Both the position numbers and the translations under genes were made by a program. Under the pieces are notes generated by a model. It searched no databases. It saw only the letters and a program-made list of their open reading frames with translations, and was not told where the DNA came from. Shown one piece after another: positions 14,001 through 24,388 of a DNA stretch of 64,000 nucleotides; positions within the stretch are counted from its first letter, which is position 1, and each line of letters begins with the position of its first letter. The DNA comes from Stercorarius parasiticus (taxonomy: Eukaryota; Chordata; Aves; Charadriiformes; Stercorariidae): contig VWZL01005037.1 of assembly GCA_013396915.1 (NCBI GenBank), positions 541,140 to 605,139 of the forward strand, read 5' to 3'.

Positions 14001-15568
14001 TAGCAAAGATACTACCAGTTGTCTTTCTCTGTTCAATTATGTGGAAGCACACTAATTTTTTTTTTTCCTACTTTTTTTTTTTTCAAGGGGGTTAATCTTC
14101 AGGGATGAAACAGATTACCAGCTTTTGAACCAATTTAAGTAGAATCTCCAGAAACAAAGCCAGGACAAATAATTATTGGCAGTTCACAGAAGGTATTCTG
14201 TGCCCACAGCTCTGCAGGATACCGTTAAAGTCAGTTCACTTGTCTTAATGGGAAACACCTGTGGTCTGGAACACAAGAGGAAAAATCAAACTAACCATGC
14301 CGGAGACATTAAAAATAAATTCTGAAAATAAAATCTTCCCTCATGTCCCTCCCCTCTTCCTTCTTTCATCTTCTTGCACCCTCCAGTCCCCAGACTATCA
14401 CTGGTATCCCTCCTTTCTTTTAAAACAGATATGAAAGCCTGTCTTCAAAATTATATTCAATCACAGACACTGAAGGAAATAAAGCAATTTCAGTTGCAAT
14501 ATTAAATCAGAAGAAATCTTACTACAAACAAAAACATGCTTAATAAAGGCTCAGTTGGAGACCTTCTTTTAACTACCTATTAAAGTGAATGGAAACCATC
14601 TGAAAATGTTCACCATAAATAATGACTTAGAACATTAAGAATATATTAATCTAAAATTCTAAAATTTTTTGCTTTTCTGTTGCTTTCTCAAAATTAGCTG
14701 GGGACAATGCAGTCCTCTAGCTATTTGAACAAGTTCCTAAAACTCTAATAGGGTAAGAAATACATCCTGGAAGTTTACACACAAAACAAATTTATGCAAC
14801 TTTCATAATTTCATTTGGAAAATCCAGCTACATAGCAATCATCTTTCAGTGTAAATGTAAAGTCTTGTCGCTGGATTGAAAAGTAATTCACAGTCTGAGT
14901 GGTCTACAGTCTTGCTAGTATTGCAGGACACAGAAAGTCATAGTTTAAATTAGAACTGCTAGCAAAAATTCAGGAACAAATTTTAATCACGGTAAATGAA
15001 AATGAACTTGTGGGTTTTTTACCTGTATTTATCATTTTGTAAATGTCCCATTTTGGTCTTCGTCCTCTCTCTATTACTTTTCATTTTATCTTTTCAATAG
15101 AAATATCAGGAAGAAGAAATCAGAGACAATAAAATTTGTTTTTAAACATTTGCAGTTACAGAGAAGAGGCCATAACATGGCAAGATGTTGAAAGAAGGCA
15201 ATTCCTGAACCCAAAATTTGTACATGTCTAAAAATACACCAGACTGTGATAACTAACACCTACATTTGCGATGTTGTACAAGTTTAAAAATGTTGCAGCA
15301 CATAAAAATATGTCTTTTCTGCCTTAAAGACTGGTGGGTGTTGTGTTAGCTTCGGAGTCAAGCTACTGTGGTGACCTGAATACTTTGAATGTGCATTCAC
15401 AGTATAGAAATAATATGAAAACTGGCTTTCATCTGACTTTTTATGCATCCAGGAAATAGTTTTATCCCACTTTTTTAAATACTGAAAGGAAATGGCTCAG
15501 ATTAAATGCTTTTAATCAGTCTTTCCATATCCAAGGTGACCATGTCATTGTATACTGATGACAGCTTA
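11066..15568. other. Unique non-coding DNA
   Basis: No gene was recognised. The longest open frame (13294-13602, plus, 102 codons) has no recognisable motif, and I saw no clear splice sites around it. T/A tracts occur near 14057-14086. A short 'TCAATGGGATCAGGATTTGG' stretch at 13077-13099 belongs to the ancient palindromic repeat family and is listed separately. Confidence 0.55.
13062..13102. repeat. Ancient palindromic interspersed repeat, fragment B
   Basis: CCTATTGAATTCAATG is followed by TCAATGGGATCAGGATTTGG. The 'tcaatggga...ggat.tgg' wording matches the short repeat seen at 24.6, 37.6 and 47.0 kb in this window. It is too short for a firm family name. Confidence 0.4.
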
Positions 15569-15569
15569 C

Positions 15570-15777
15570 AAAAAAGAAAGGGAAGGGAAGGGAAGGGAAG
15601 GGAAGGGAAGGGAAGNAAAAGAAAAGAAAAGAAAAGAAAAGAAAAGAAAAGAAAAGAAAAGAAAAGAAAAGAAAAGAAAAGAAAAGAAAAGAAAAGAAAA
15701 GAAAAGAAAAGAAAAGAAAAGAAAAGAAAAGAAAAGAAAAGAAAAGAAAAGAAAAGAAAAGAAAAGAAAAGAAAAGA
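15570..15777 (+). repeat. Compound (GGGAA)n-(GAAAA)n microsatellite
   Basis: About seven GGAAG units (15581-15615) are followed by about 32 GAAAA units to 15776. Together with the flanking A/G bases this makes a purine-only run of about 208 bases on the plus strand. The only N of the window is at 15616, exactly where the unit changes. The two arrays share one 5-base register, and a G at the N would keep it. Open frames of 80-138 codons across this block on both strands are artefacts of the repeat and are not genes. Confidence 0.97.
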
Positions 15778-17136
15778 TCTTTCTGGAAAATAGCCAACAC
15801 AACAGTGGCATGAACAGGAAAACTAATTCCTAAATACATAAAGATACTTGATTTCCAAAGAATATAGTGATCCGTGAAGGCATCCTGTGCAGCCTGAATG
15901 CCTTGTAAAGAGGTTTCCACTGTATTATGCACCTTACCTTGCTGTTGAAAGGATTTTCCGTTGATTACAGGGACACAAACAAAGGGAGCACTCTTGCACG
16001 TTGCTCTTTGATCCAGCTTTGAGCTTTGTTAGGTCAGAAAGCAGGCTGCAGGATATCTTGCTGAGTAGTTCATTGTCTGATACACCCCATTCCTGTCCGG
16101 AGAGCTGATGCCAAATGTTCTAGGTTACCCAACACTGCTGCATACCTAGTCTCCTGGTAGCTTGTACATATTGCCCTGCAGCTGTTTTGGCTTGCTTTTT
16201 CCTCCTTCTCCCACTAGCCAGCACTTTAGCTGAACTGGTTTGAAAAGATAACGCTAATGCCCACAACTAATATGGAAAACCCCACCCAAAGAGAGAAATA
16301 GGGCTTAATGTGAATGCAAACCATTCTCTGCACTGCGCTGCTCCCCCTCACCCTTTCTCTCTTCGTCCCGTCTCATCTGTGTCCCCTCCTATTCACGGTT
16401 GTCTAGCCTGAAATTGTGATGCCTGCGTGGAGAAGAGAGGCAAGTACTGGTAGCCTGGTCTGTGGGAATGTCTCAGAAGTACACTTCAAAGAGGTAAGGA
16501 TTGTTCTGGGACAGCACACTGGACTTGGCAGGCCAGCCTGAATGTAGTAACCAGCCTATTCGCTACATATTTCATGGGAATTTATATGGACCTTGGCAGA
16601 GATTAGTAAGAGAATTTGGGGAAGTGAGGAATGCATCCTATAGAAATCTAACACTGTAGTAATATTTGGGGTCTTGCTGTGCTGTGGTTTGTGCTGTTTC
16701 AGGCAAAAACTGATGTTGCTTTGCAGGCCTTTGTGGAGCGCTATGGCAGGTTGAGTTGGGTCTCCTAAATTTTTGCCTCAGGAGTCCTTAATATGTATAT
16801 CCCAGCTCTCCATTAGGTGCCCCATTTCCACAATGTCCGCACAGCCCAAGAGAGAAATCAAATGTCTTGGATTGCTCCAAGACCACAAGACGGTAACACC
16901 TGAAATCTAAGGACCGCCTAGGGAATCAGATATTTGCTTTCACCTTACTTATATAAGGTAGTTTTGTCTCTGACATTAGTAAACGCTTTGGTCTTTACTA
17001 AGCAAAAAATTTGCTACTTGACTCCTGAACTGTTTCCTTTATGCTTACAAATCACTTCCCCTTTCATGTCAGCACATGAACAAATCAGTGGAGGGTTCTC
17101 CTGCATGTAGGTGCCCTCCAGGTATAGTGCCCAAGA
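15778..17136. other. Unique non-coding DNA
   Basis: No gene was recognised. The segment 16320-16440 is somewhat GC-richer, with short pyrimidine runs such as CTCACCCTTTCTCTCTTCG. No open frame or splice structure supports an exon. Confidence 0.55.
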
Positions 17137-17181
17137 AACTTGTCTTCCTGATCCTCTCTGTATGATTTTGGGAGTATAAAC
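17137..17181. repeat. Unclassified dispersed repeat, copy 1
   Basis: This 45-base segment matches 21209-21253 in the same orientation with about seven mismatches. Both begin AACTTGTCTT and end GAGTATAAAC. It directly abuts the 5' end of the CR1 that starts near 17182, so the CR1 probably inserted into or beside an older element. A weaker match seems to continue upstream through GCACATGAACAAATCAGTG. I do not recognise the family. Confidence 0.55.
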
Positions 17182-17865
17182 TAGGGGGTATTGGTGGATG
17201 AAAAGCTGGACATGAACCAGTAATACGCGTTTGCAACCCAGGCCAACCATATCCTGGTCTGCATCAAAAGAAGTGTGGCCAGCAGGTTGAGGGAGGTGAT
17301 TCTGCCCTTCTACTCCTCTCTTGTGAGACCCCACCTGGAGTACTGCGTCCAGCTTTGGAGCCCTCAGCACAGGAAAGACACGGACCTGTTGTAGTGGGTC
17401 CAGAGGAGGGCCACAGAAATGATCAGAGAGGTGGAACACCTCTCTTACGAGGACAAGCTAAGGGAGTTGGGATTGTTCAGCCTGGAGAAGAGAAGGCTCT
17501 GGGGACACCTTATTGTGGCCTTTCAGTACTTAAAGGGGGCCTACAGGAAAGATGGAGACAAAGCTTTTAGCAGGGCCTGTTGTGATAGGACAAGTGATAA
17601 TGGTTTTAAACAAAAAAAGAGTAGATTTAGATGAGATATAACGAAGAAATATTTTACAGAAGGGTGGTGAAACACTGGAACAGGTTGCCCAGAGAGGTGG
17701 TAGGTGCCCTGTCCTTGGAAACACTCAAGGTCAGGCTGGACAGGGCTCTGAGCAACCTGATCTAGTTGAAGATGTCGCTGCTCATTGCAGGGGCTTGGAC
17801 TAGATGACCTTCAAAGGCCCCTTCCAACTCAAACTATTCTATTGTTCTATGATTCTATGATTATG
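17182..17865 (+). mobile_element. CR1 LINE, 5'-truncated, plus strand
   Basis: The segment starts within the 3' third of CR1 ORF2 (GGTATTGGTGGATGAAAAGC) and runs into the 3' untranslated region. It ends GGACTAGATGACCTTCAAAGG, CCCCTTCCAACTC, then degenerate ATTCTATG repeats (ATTCTATTGTTCTATGATTC). This is the sense orientation of CR1. Length is about 0.68 kb, against a full-length element of about 4.5 kb. Several indels and stops show it is dead. Confidence 0.95.
17419..17634 (+). pseudogene. CR1 ORF2 C-terminal remnant
   Basis: The frame encodes the conserved C-terminal tail that follows the reverse transcriptase domain in CR1 ORF2, seen in strings such as [20 protein letters not shown]. The open part is about 71 codons and is bounded by stops. 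An overlapping frame (17355-17570) and a minus-strand frame (17014-17439) are shadows. This is a non-functional relic of the retrotransposon and not a host gene. Confidence 0.85.
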
Positions 17866-20800
17866 ACACAAAATCAGACAACGCACTTTTCAGCATGATG
17901 TAGTGAGATCATTGTGTGTGGATTGTGTAGCCAAGCGAGGACAATATTTTATTAGGCACCTGCGAAGGATAGGGTAGGATAATGATCCTGATGAACTATG
18001 CAGTGTGGCTGTACCTGGCTCAACTGGGGACAAATTTAAGGCCCTTATTTTCAGTATTTCCAGGCATTTAGGCATGAAATTTCATTTCCAGGTTTATCTC
18101 TAACATGATCTCACAGGCAAGGAAACCTGCCAGATGGGAAACAAGTACAAAATCTGTTCGTTTGAGAACGAGAGTGAGCTGTACATTCAGTTTTTGTCAG
18201 GTCATTCCTGTGTTACATTCTCTTTATTTTCTATAACCTCTCTCTTTTCTTCTAGGAAGTACAATAGTGCAGTGTCAAAGCCTGTACAATGCTGAGAATG
18301 CTGGAATGCTGCAGTGGGCGTTTCAGAAACCACATTTTAACACTAGTGTAGGAAAAGCTGTTGCTATAATGTAAGACACTTCATCTCCTATTGATGCTTA
18401 TGGTTTACTTTTGTAAATGGGCAGCACCTTGTAAAAGTACTTTCAGATCTGTAACACCTATTATGCCAGGGTCACCTTACCCTGTATCTCTTTTTTTTTT
18501 TAAGGAGGAGGGGAAGAGGGAAGAGAAGGAAGGGAACTGTGTCATCAGCAAGAGGAGGCTGGACACAGTCTGTCAGATCCTTCCACTTCTGAGCAATTAG
18601 AATTGAAAGAGCTAGGAGAGGCTTAGTTGTAACACAAATCGGGATTATCACACCATATTCAGCAGAGTTGTACAGACAAAAAAGCAGTGTGGGGGAAAGG
18701 ACAGTTACACAAATATTACCTGAATGTAAAGACTTTTTATAAAGTCTTTTATGAAAACTGCAAAGAAAACACTTAACATCTAATCCACAGAAAGACTAAT
18801 TTCCATAGTGTTTGGAATTAATTATCAATGTATGGTATATGGTAAGTGACATAACTACAATTAATTCCAAGATAGTTGAAATTTATCCTACTACAAAAAG
18901 TGTAACTGAACCATGGTCCACCTTTAAATCAATAATACAGAGGCATGGCCTCAGCCCTGATTCCCCAACCCCATATGGTTCATGTTCACAACTTCCACAG
19001 AGGGCAATGCAGAGCTCTAATTTGTGTAAATGAACAGCCATGCTTACCACCTCTGTGCATTTTAATCAGCTGAAACTGCCACCTAGCTTGTGCATTTGGA
19101 CAGAAAAGAGTTCTTAGCCAGAAAAAGATAGCAGATCATGCCAGAAAGGGTCATCGTTCGTAAAATTATTTTAACTTCTATAGGAAATGGGGGTAAACAG
19201 TAACTGAATTCTGATTTGCACGTATTCTTGAAGATTTTTGCAAAATACAATAAAAAGGAAAAACAAAAGACTCATCTTATGAAAAAATATTTTGATTTTA
19301 TTCAAAACCGTTCATCCAGGCTTTGACATTTTGTGTTTTCTGATATGACATACTGAAATAGGAAAATAGAAATATTCTCTTAAGAAAGTCCCGATCAGAA
19401 ATTTTCAACCATATTAAAGCATACATGTTCAAAATTATCCACTGTCAAATTCAACATATTTGTGATAGTTGTTTTATTTGAGAAACTCCAATCCGCGGAC
19501 AGAGAAATGTAGATTGAGCTACCATGTAAATCAATACTCAAAGCTAAAGAAAACATAAGAAAGCAAATATTGTAAGCATCAGTAAAATCAGAACTACTTG
19601 AGTTTGACATACAAACGGGTAAAATAAAATGTTTTTTGCTTTGATGTTCCCCTTGATATTCCTGCCAGGATAGTGTACTGTGGTATTAGACATCTGGGTT
19701 AAACTCTAGAGCTTACTGGATTTGATCAAGGCTTTTTCTGTCATTTTAATCTTTTAAAAACACGACCAAACAGATATGGCAAAAGATTATGGAACCTAGT
19801 TTATCTGTTATAGTATATCCTCTTTTGTTAAGATGACCTTATGCTTCGAAAGTTGAGCAGATACATCTCAGAACTTTAAAAAGATTAATCTTATGGTATT
19901 TCTAATTGTGACTTGTGATGTCCAACTAAAGAAATTATAAATCATACAATTATACTTAGCCAATCTGATCCAATCACAAGGCATACTTTAATTTTCAATA
20001 GAGATGTTAAACTCTTGCTCCTCTTAGAAGCAGCATGTGCCAGCTTCAGGCAGAGATTTGAACACTGGCACTGATCCAGGAACAAAGAAGAACTTGAAAT
20101 GGAGCTGCTACTGAAATACACGCACAGCTTCTTCAGATGAGATGTCAGCAGCACTTGTTCTTACGTCTGATAATGAAGTTTTATTTTTCTCAAATGATGA
20201 ATTACAGGACACATACACATAAAGTATTTAACTCTTCCACGAGAGGCAGGTACTTGAAGCTGCCAGCAGAAAGAAAGTATTTAACTGAAGGCATAACAGT
20301 ACTATTGGTAAACCACAACTTCTTACATTGCAACTATAATTTAAATTAAGTAGAAGCCTAGCTTATAAACTCACACTATGACCCTTACTTTATGGTCCTT
20401 TTATATCTCTTGGGTCCTGATCACAATGAAACTTTCTCAGTCTGAAGCAATTTAATGCAAACATTCCTGGGGCAGGCTATAAAATGTGATTTTTGCAGTC
20501 AGTCTTTTATGGGTATTTTGGATGAATATTGTATACCCCGTTGAAAAAAAGGATGACGAATGTAGACATTACGACATATGTGTGGGGTTTAGCTGAGTCT
20601 GTATTTGCACATGAATATTAACCCTGGTAATTGAGAAAACCTGTCTCTCCACACATCTTGTTAATTTCCACAAAAAGCATGTGCATAGATTTAAGAGAGA
20701 ATTAATGCTTTGCCTTACTTAATTACAAATTTTCTGGCTATGAGACTCCCCATGCTAGCTTCTCTTTGAGGGCAACGGACTCAACAGATGCCTTGTTACA

Positions 20801-21208
20801 CCTACTAGATGGGGATAATTCTACTTGCTACTAAGCACTAACAATAACACATGGAGATGTAAGTTGTGAATCGAGTTCAGCAGACAGCATGGTTTCCAAT
20901 TCTTAAGCATTTTGCAGCAAAACTAAAAAGCACCATCAAAGATGTTCACAAGTGGTATCTTTGCAAATGTTTACAAAACATGAAAGGAATGGTAAAATAT
21001 GTGCTTAAAAAATGTACTTGTTGAGATCCTGAGAGAAAGGCAGGAAAACACATGGTGTTGAGAAGTAGACTTGGTTTCCTGCACAGTGCACCAAGAAATT
21101 GCCATTTTAATCAGTAATGGTGAATTCATCATTAACATTTTTACAGGCCACTGACACATGAATGAATTACCATGAAATAAGCCATGACGTCCTGGATTTC
21201 TTCTAAGC
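17866..21208. other. Unique non-coding DNA
   Basis: No gene was recognised. Small structures include a T11 run followed by a 35-base purine run (18491-18536) and a 9-bp hairpin AAAGACTTT/AAAGTCTTT at 18728-18749. A weak MIR-like string CTAGATGGGGATAATTCTAC lies near 20804. The open frames are short and without recognisable domains. Confidence 0.55.
18491..18536 (+). repeat. T tract plus homopurine tract
   Basis: Eleven T (18491-18501) are followed by 35 uninterrupted purines (18502-18536) made of mixed GGA/AAG words. It is a low-complexity tract with no gene association. Confidence 0.85.
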
Positions 21209-21253
21209 AACTTGTCTTTGTGATCTTGTCTGTAAGATTTTGAGAGTATAAAC
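21209..21253. repeat. Unclassified dispersed repeat, copy 2
   Basis: This is the partner of 17137-17181, at roughly 85% identity by eye. The shared 3' half reads GATTTTGAGAGTATAAAC here and GATTTTGGGAGTATAAAC there. On the minus strand both copies read as related short peptides (VYTLKILQ here, VYTPKIIQ there). This copy then hits a stop while the other stays open longer. It could be an ancient transposon or a decayed exon duplication, and I cannot decide which. Confidence 0.55.
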
Positions 21254-22888
21254 AAGAATAAGTAGCAAAAATGAAAATATGATGTCTATAGTATTTTTTG
21301 TCTTCCCTTGTCTTCCCCACTCGGGCAGATCACAAACATCTTTGGTTTCCTAACCCCATTCAAATATCATCAAAGGAAAGTATCAATTAAAATGGGATAG
21401 ATAAACACCTTCTGAAAGGTTTTTTTAAAATGTTTTAAAACAACAGTATATGAAATGATAGCAGTAATAACAACAGAACAAAAATATTACCATCCTCTAG
21501 TGCGTCTCTGGCAAAGTGAAGGGCAGCTGCACTCTGACCGTCACCGTTTCAGGTGCTGCAGCAACACGCTACAAAAAGTTTCTATTTCAAAATCTTAGTA
21601 AGAACCAACTCAATGAACAGCGGAAATAAATGAAGCTTATGAGGAAACATAATATCAGTCAATGGCCAGACACCAGGGTCTCTACAACTTCTGGTCACAG
21701 ACAAATTCTTATTTCGATTTTCTGTTCTGCTTCCTCAATACAGTAATAATCTTATCACTCCATTTACTCTTCACAGCTGGCCTGCAATTCTTGGTTGGTT
21801 TTCTGCTGCAATTTAACCTGCTCGTATGTGGCTCAGACATTTACTAGAAATCAGAATGTGCCATTTACAGAATGCAGTCCCATAACTTCAAGGCTGGTGT
21901 GCTGTGTCTAGTCAAGCATAATTACCTCCAAGGACTCCTTTCTTTCATTTGGGAGGCACGATGAGTGAGGAAATATTTAAGCAAAAAGGGGTCTGGTAGG
22001 ATTTTGGCTCCCTGAAAATCAGTGCCTGATGATACTTGCCTTATCCTTTTCAGCAGAATCTTCTCTCATTCTAGGAACGAGTTCGTTGTGCTCTGCTGTT
22101 GGTATTTTGCTAGCCATCATCTAGTTGGATTGGAAATCCTCTTTTCCCACATAACTGCAGGCCAAATTGAGATGATTATTTTGCCTTTCCCCTAACAGAG
22201 GCCACAGATGTACAAATTAGGTTCAGATTGTTGGTTGACACCTGTCTGATGCATCAGATGAAGCTGAGAGTGCTCGTTGACATCTTTTTTCTGAAAAGGC
22301 TGGGGAAAGGATTTAGAGTTTCTTCAATTTGATAAAGACAAGAGTCGAGAGTATTTTTTCTACTCCTTTTGTCCTCCTTTGAAAGAAAAGTACTAAAACA
22401 GACAGCACCGGATTTGGAAGAGGGGTTACTGGCAGCCCCAGGCAGTGGATAAAGGTTAGCAGAGAAGGCACCTGGCCACTATGATGCCCACTGACAGATT
22501 AGTCCCAAGTGTGCCATGTTTATGACCCAGTTATACAACATCATTCAGCTCTTGTTGCTTATCTATGTCTGTAACACAATGGCGGTGCAGTAGCTATACT
22601 AAGAAAGCACAGTCCATTACGGACAGATTCAGGCACTCTGAAGAGTGCTATTACACCACAGAGAATGCAGATCTTGTGAGCTGGAGCAGTTATGATGCAT
22701 TAGGCAGTACATCCACCCTAACCCTCCTCAAAAAATCTATGCTTGACATATTTCTTTTGTACTGAGGTTGAATGTAGACATCATACGCTGAATCATCCAT
22801 TTTGGCATAAAAGCTTAATTGCATACTTTGATTACAAAAATACACACAGTTTAACTGAATGAAAACTGTAAGGGATAGACACAGGTTT
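21254..22888. other. Unique non-coding DNA
   Basis: No gene or named repeat was recognised. Short open frames at 21662-21847 and 22565-22765 show no family features. Confidence 0.55.
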
Positions 22889-22960
22889 CATAAAATCATA
22901 GAATCATAGAATTGTCTAGGTTGGAAGGGACCTTTCAGATCATCTAGTCCAACCATTGAC

Positions 22961-23188
22961 CTAACTCTGACAAAAAACTGTATCTCTAAGCACTATGTCT
23001 ACCCATCCTTCAAATATCTCCAGGGATGATGATTCCACCACTTCCACGGGCAGCCTGTTCCAATGCTTGATAAACCTTTCAGTGTAAAATTTTTTCCTAG
23101 TGTCAAATCTAAACCTTCCTTGGCACAACTTGAGGCCATTTCCTCTTGTCCTATCACTGGTTACTTGGGAGAAGAGACCAACACCCAC
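22961..23188 (-). pseudogene. CR1 ORF2 C-terminal remnant
   Basis: The frame holds the conserved CR1 C-terminal tail with strings such as [16 protein letters not shown] and [17 protein letters not shown]. It is not in the same frame as the reverse transcriptase part upstream (23416-23940), so at least one frameshift separates them. It is a dead relic. Confidence 0.85.
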
Positions 23189-23415
23189 CTCTCTACAACC
23201 TCTTTTCTCTTCTCTCTTTTCTTTTCTTTTAGCCTTCTTTTCTCCAGGCTAAACAATCCCAGTTCCCTCAGCTGCTCCTCATAAGACTTATTCTCCAGAC
23301 CCCTCACCAGCTTTGTTGCCCTTCTCTGGACTCACTCCAGAATCTCAATGTCTTTCCTGTAGTGAGGGGCCCAAAACTGGACACAGTACTCGAGGTGGGG
23401 CCTCACCAGTGCCGA

Positions 23416-23940
23416 CTACAGGGGGCCAGTCACTTCCCTATTCCTACTCACCACACTGCTCCTGATACAGGTCAGGATACTGTTGGCCTTCTTGGCCACC
23501 TGGGCACACTGCTGGCTCATATTCAGCTGGCAGTCGACCAACACCCCCAGGTCTTTTTCTGCCAGGCAGCTTTCCAGCCACTCTTCCCCAAGGCTGTAGT
23601 GTTGCATGGCATTGTTGTGACCCAAGTGCAGAACCTAGCACTTTGTCTTGTTGAACCTCATACGATTGGCCTCAGCCCATTGATCCAGCCTGTCTAGATA
23701 CCTCTGCAAAGCCTTTCTGCCCTCAAGCAGGTTGACACTCCCACCTAACTTGGTGTCATCTGAAAATTTACTGAGGGTGCACTCAGTCCCCTCATCCAGA
23801 TCTTTGGTAAAGATATTAAAGAGAACTGGCCCCAATACCGAGCCCTGGGGAACACGACTTGTGACTGGCAGCCAACTGGATTTAACTCCATTCACCACCA
23901 CTCTTTGGGCCCAGCCACCCAGCCAGTTTTTTCCCAGCAA
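23416..23940 (-). pseudogene. CR1 reverse transcriptase remnant, catalytic part
   Basis: Two open pieces share a frame and are separated by an in-frame TAG (plus-strand CTA at 23635-23637). The upstream piece contains [16 protein letters not shown], a classic reverse transcriptase motif, and [10 protein letters not shown]. In the latter the usual alanine before the catalytic aspartate pair is a serine. The downstream piece has EKDLGVLVD and the [11 protein letters not shown] string. The stop and the frameshifts on both sides show loss of function. Confidence 0.9.
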
Positions 23941-24377
23941 AAAGTACTCCCATCCAAGCCACTAGCAGCCAGTTTCTCCAGAAGAATGCTGTGGGAAACC
24001 ATGTCAAAGGCTTTACTAAAGTCCATGTAAACAACATCCACAGCCTTACCCTCATCCACCACATGGGTCACCTTGTCATAGAAGGAGATCAGATTTGTCA
24101 AGCAGGACCTGCCTTTCATGAACCCATGGTGACTGGGCCTGATCACCTGACTGTCCCTCATGTGCTGCATAATGGCACTCAGGGTGATCTGTTCCATAAG
24201 CTTCCCAGGCACAGAGGTCAGACTGACAACCCTGTAGTTCCCCAGATCCTCCTTCCAGCCCTTCTTGTGGATGGGCGTCACATTTGCTAGCCTCCAGTCA
24301 ACTGGGACCTCCCTGGTTTGCCAGGACTGCTGGTAAATGATGGAAAGTGGCTTGGTTTCAGGTCTCAATGCACTCAT
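23892..24377 (-). pseudogene. CR1 reverse transcriptase remnant, N-terminal part
   Basis: This 161-codon open piece carries early reverse transcriptase motifs of non-LTR elements: VPVDWRLANVTPIHKKG, NYRVVSLTSVPGKLMEQ and VVYMDFSKAFDMVSH. The last includes the first catalytic aspartate region. A frameshift near 23.93 kb moves the reading into the frame that holds the second aspartate motif. It is the longest credible protein relic in the window and is retrotransposon-derived. Confidence 0.92.
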
Positions 24378-24388
24378 TAACTGATGAG

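Larger units (their letters stand above)
22889..24388 (-). mobile_element. CR1 LINE, 1.5 kb, minus strand
   Basis: The plus strand opens with CATAAAATCATAGAATCATA and GGTTGGAAGGGACC, then TCATCTAGTCCAACCATTGA. This is the reverse complement of the CR1 3' end, and the element continues upstream through ORF2 to about 24.39 kb. It covers the core and C-terminal part of the reverse transcriptase and the 3' untranslated region. The 5' part, including ORF1 and the endonuclease, is missing. Near 23199-23230 a 32-base pyrimidine tract stands where a coding segment would be expected, suggesting an internal deletion or replacement. The right boundary is approximate, set where AT-rich unique DNA resumes. 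Confidence 0.95.

Noticed and set aside
15506..15932. Open frames of 81-138 codons on both strands
   Set aside because: They are produced by the period-5 purine repeat and encode only repeated KRKEK or FLFFS-type strings.
17014..17439. Minus-strand 141-codon open frame
   Set aside because: Most of it is antisense to the plus-strand CR1. Only its last third covers the unexplained repeat at 17137-17181.
18728..18749. 9-bp hairpin AAAGACTTT/AAAGTCTTT
   Set aside because: Short, AT-rich and without context. A bacterial-type terminator makes no sense in this genome.
20797..20835. MIR-like string CTAGATGGGGATAATTCTAC
   Set aside because: Only about 25 bases match and no flanking SINE structure is visible, unlike the 43.35-kb fragment.
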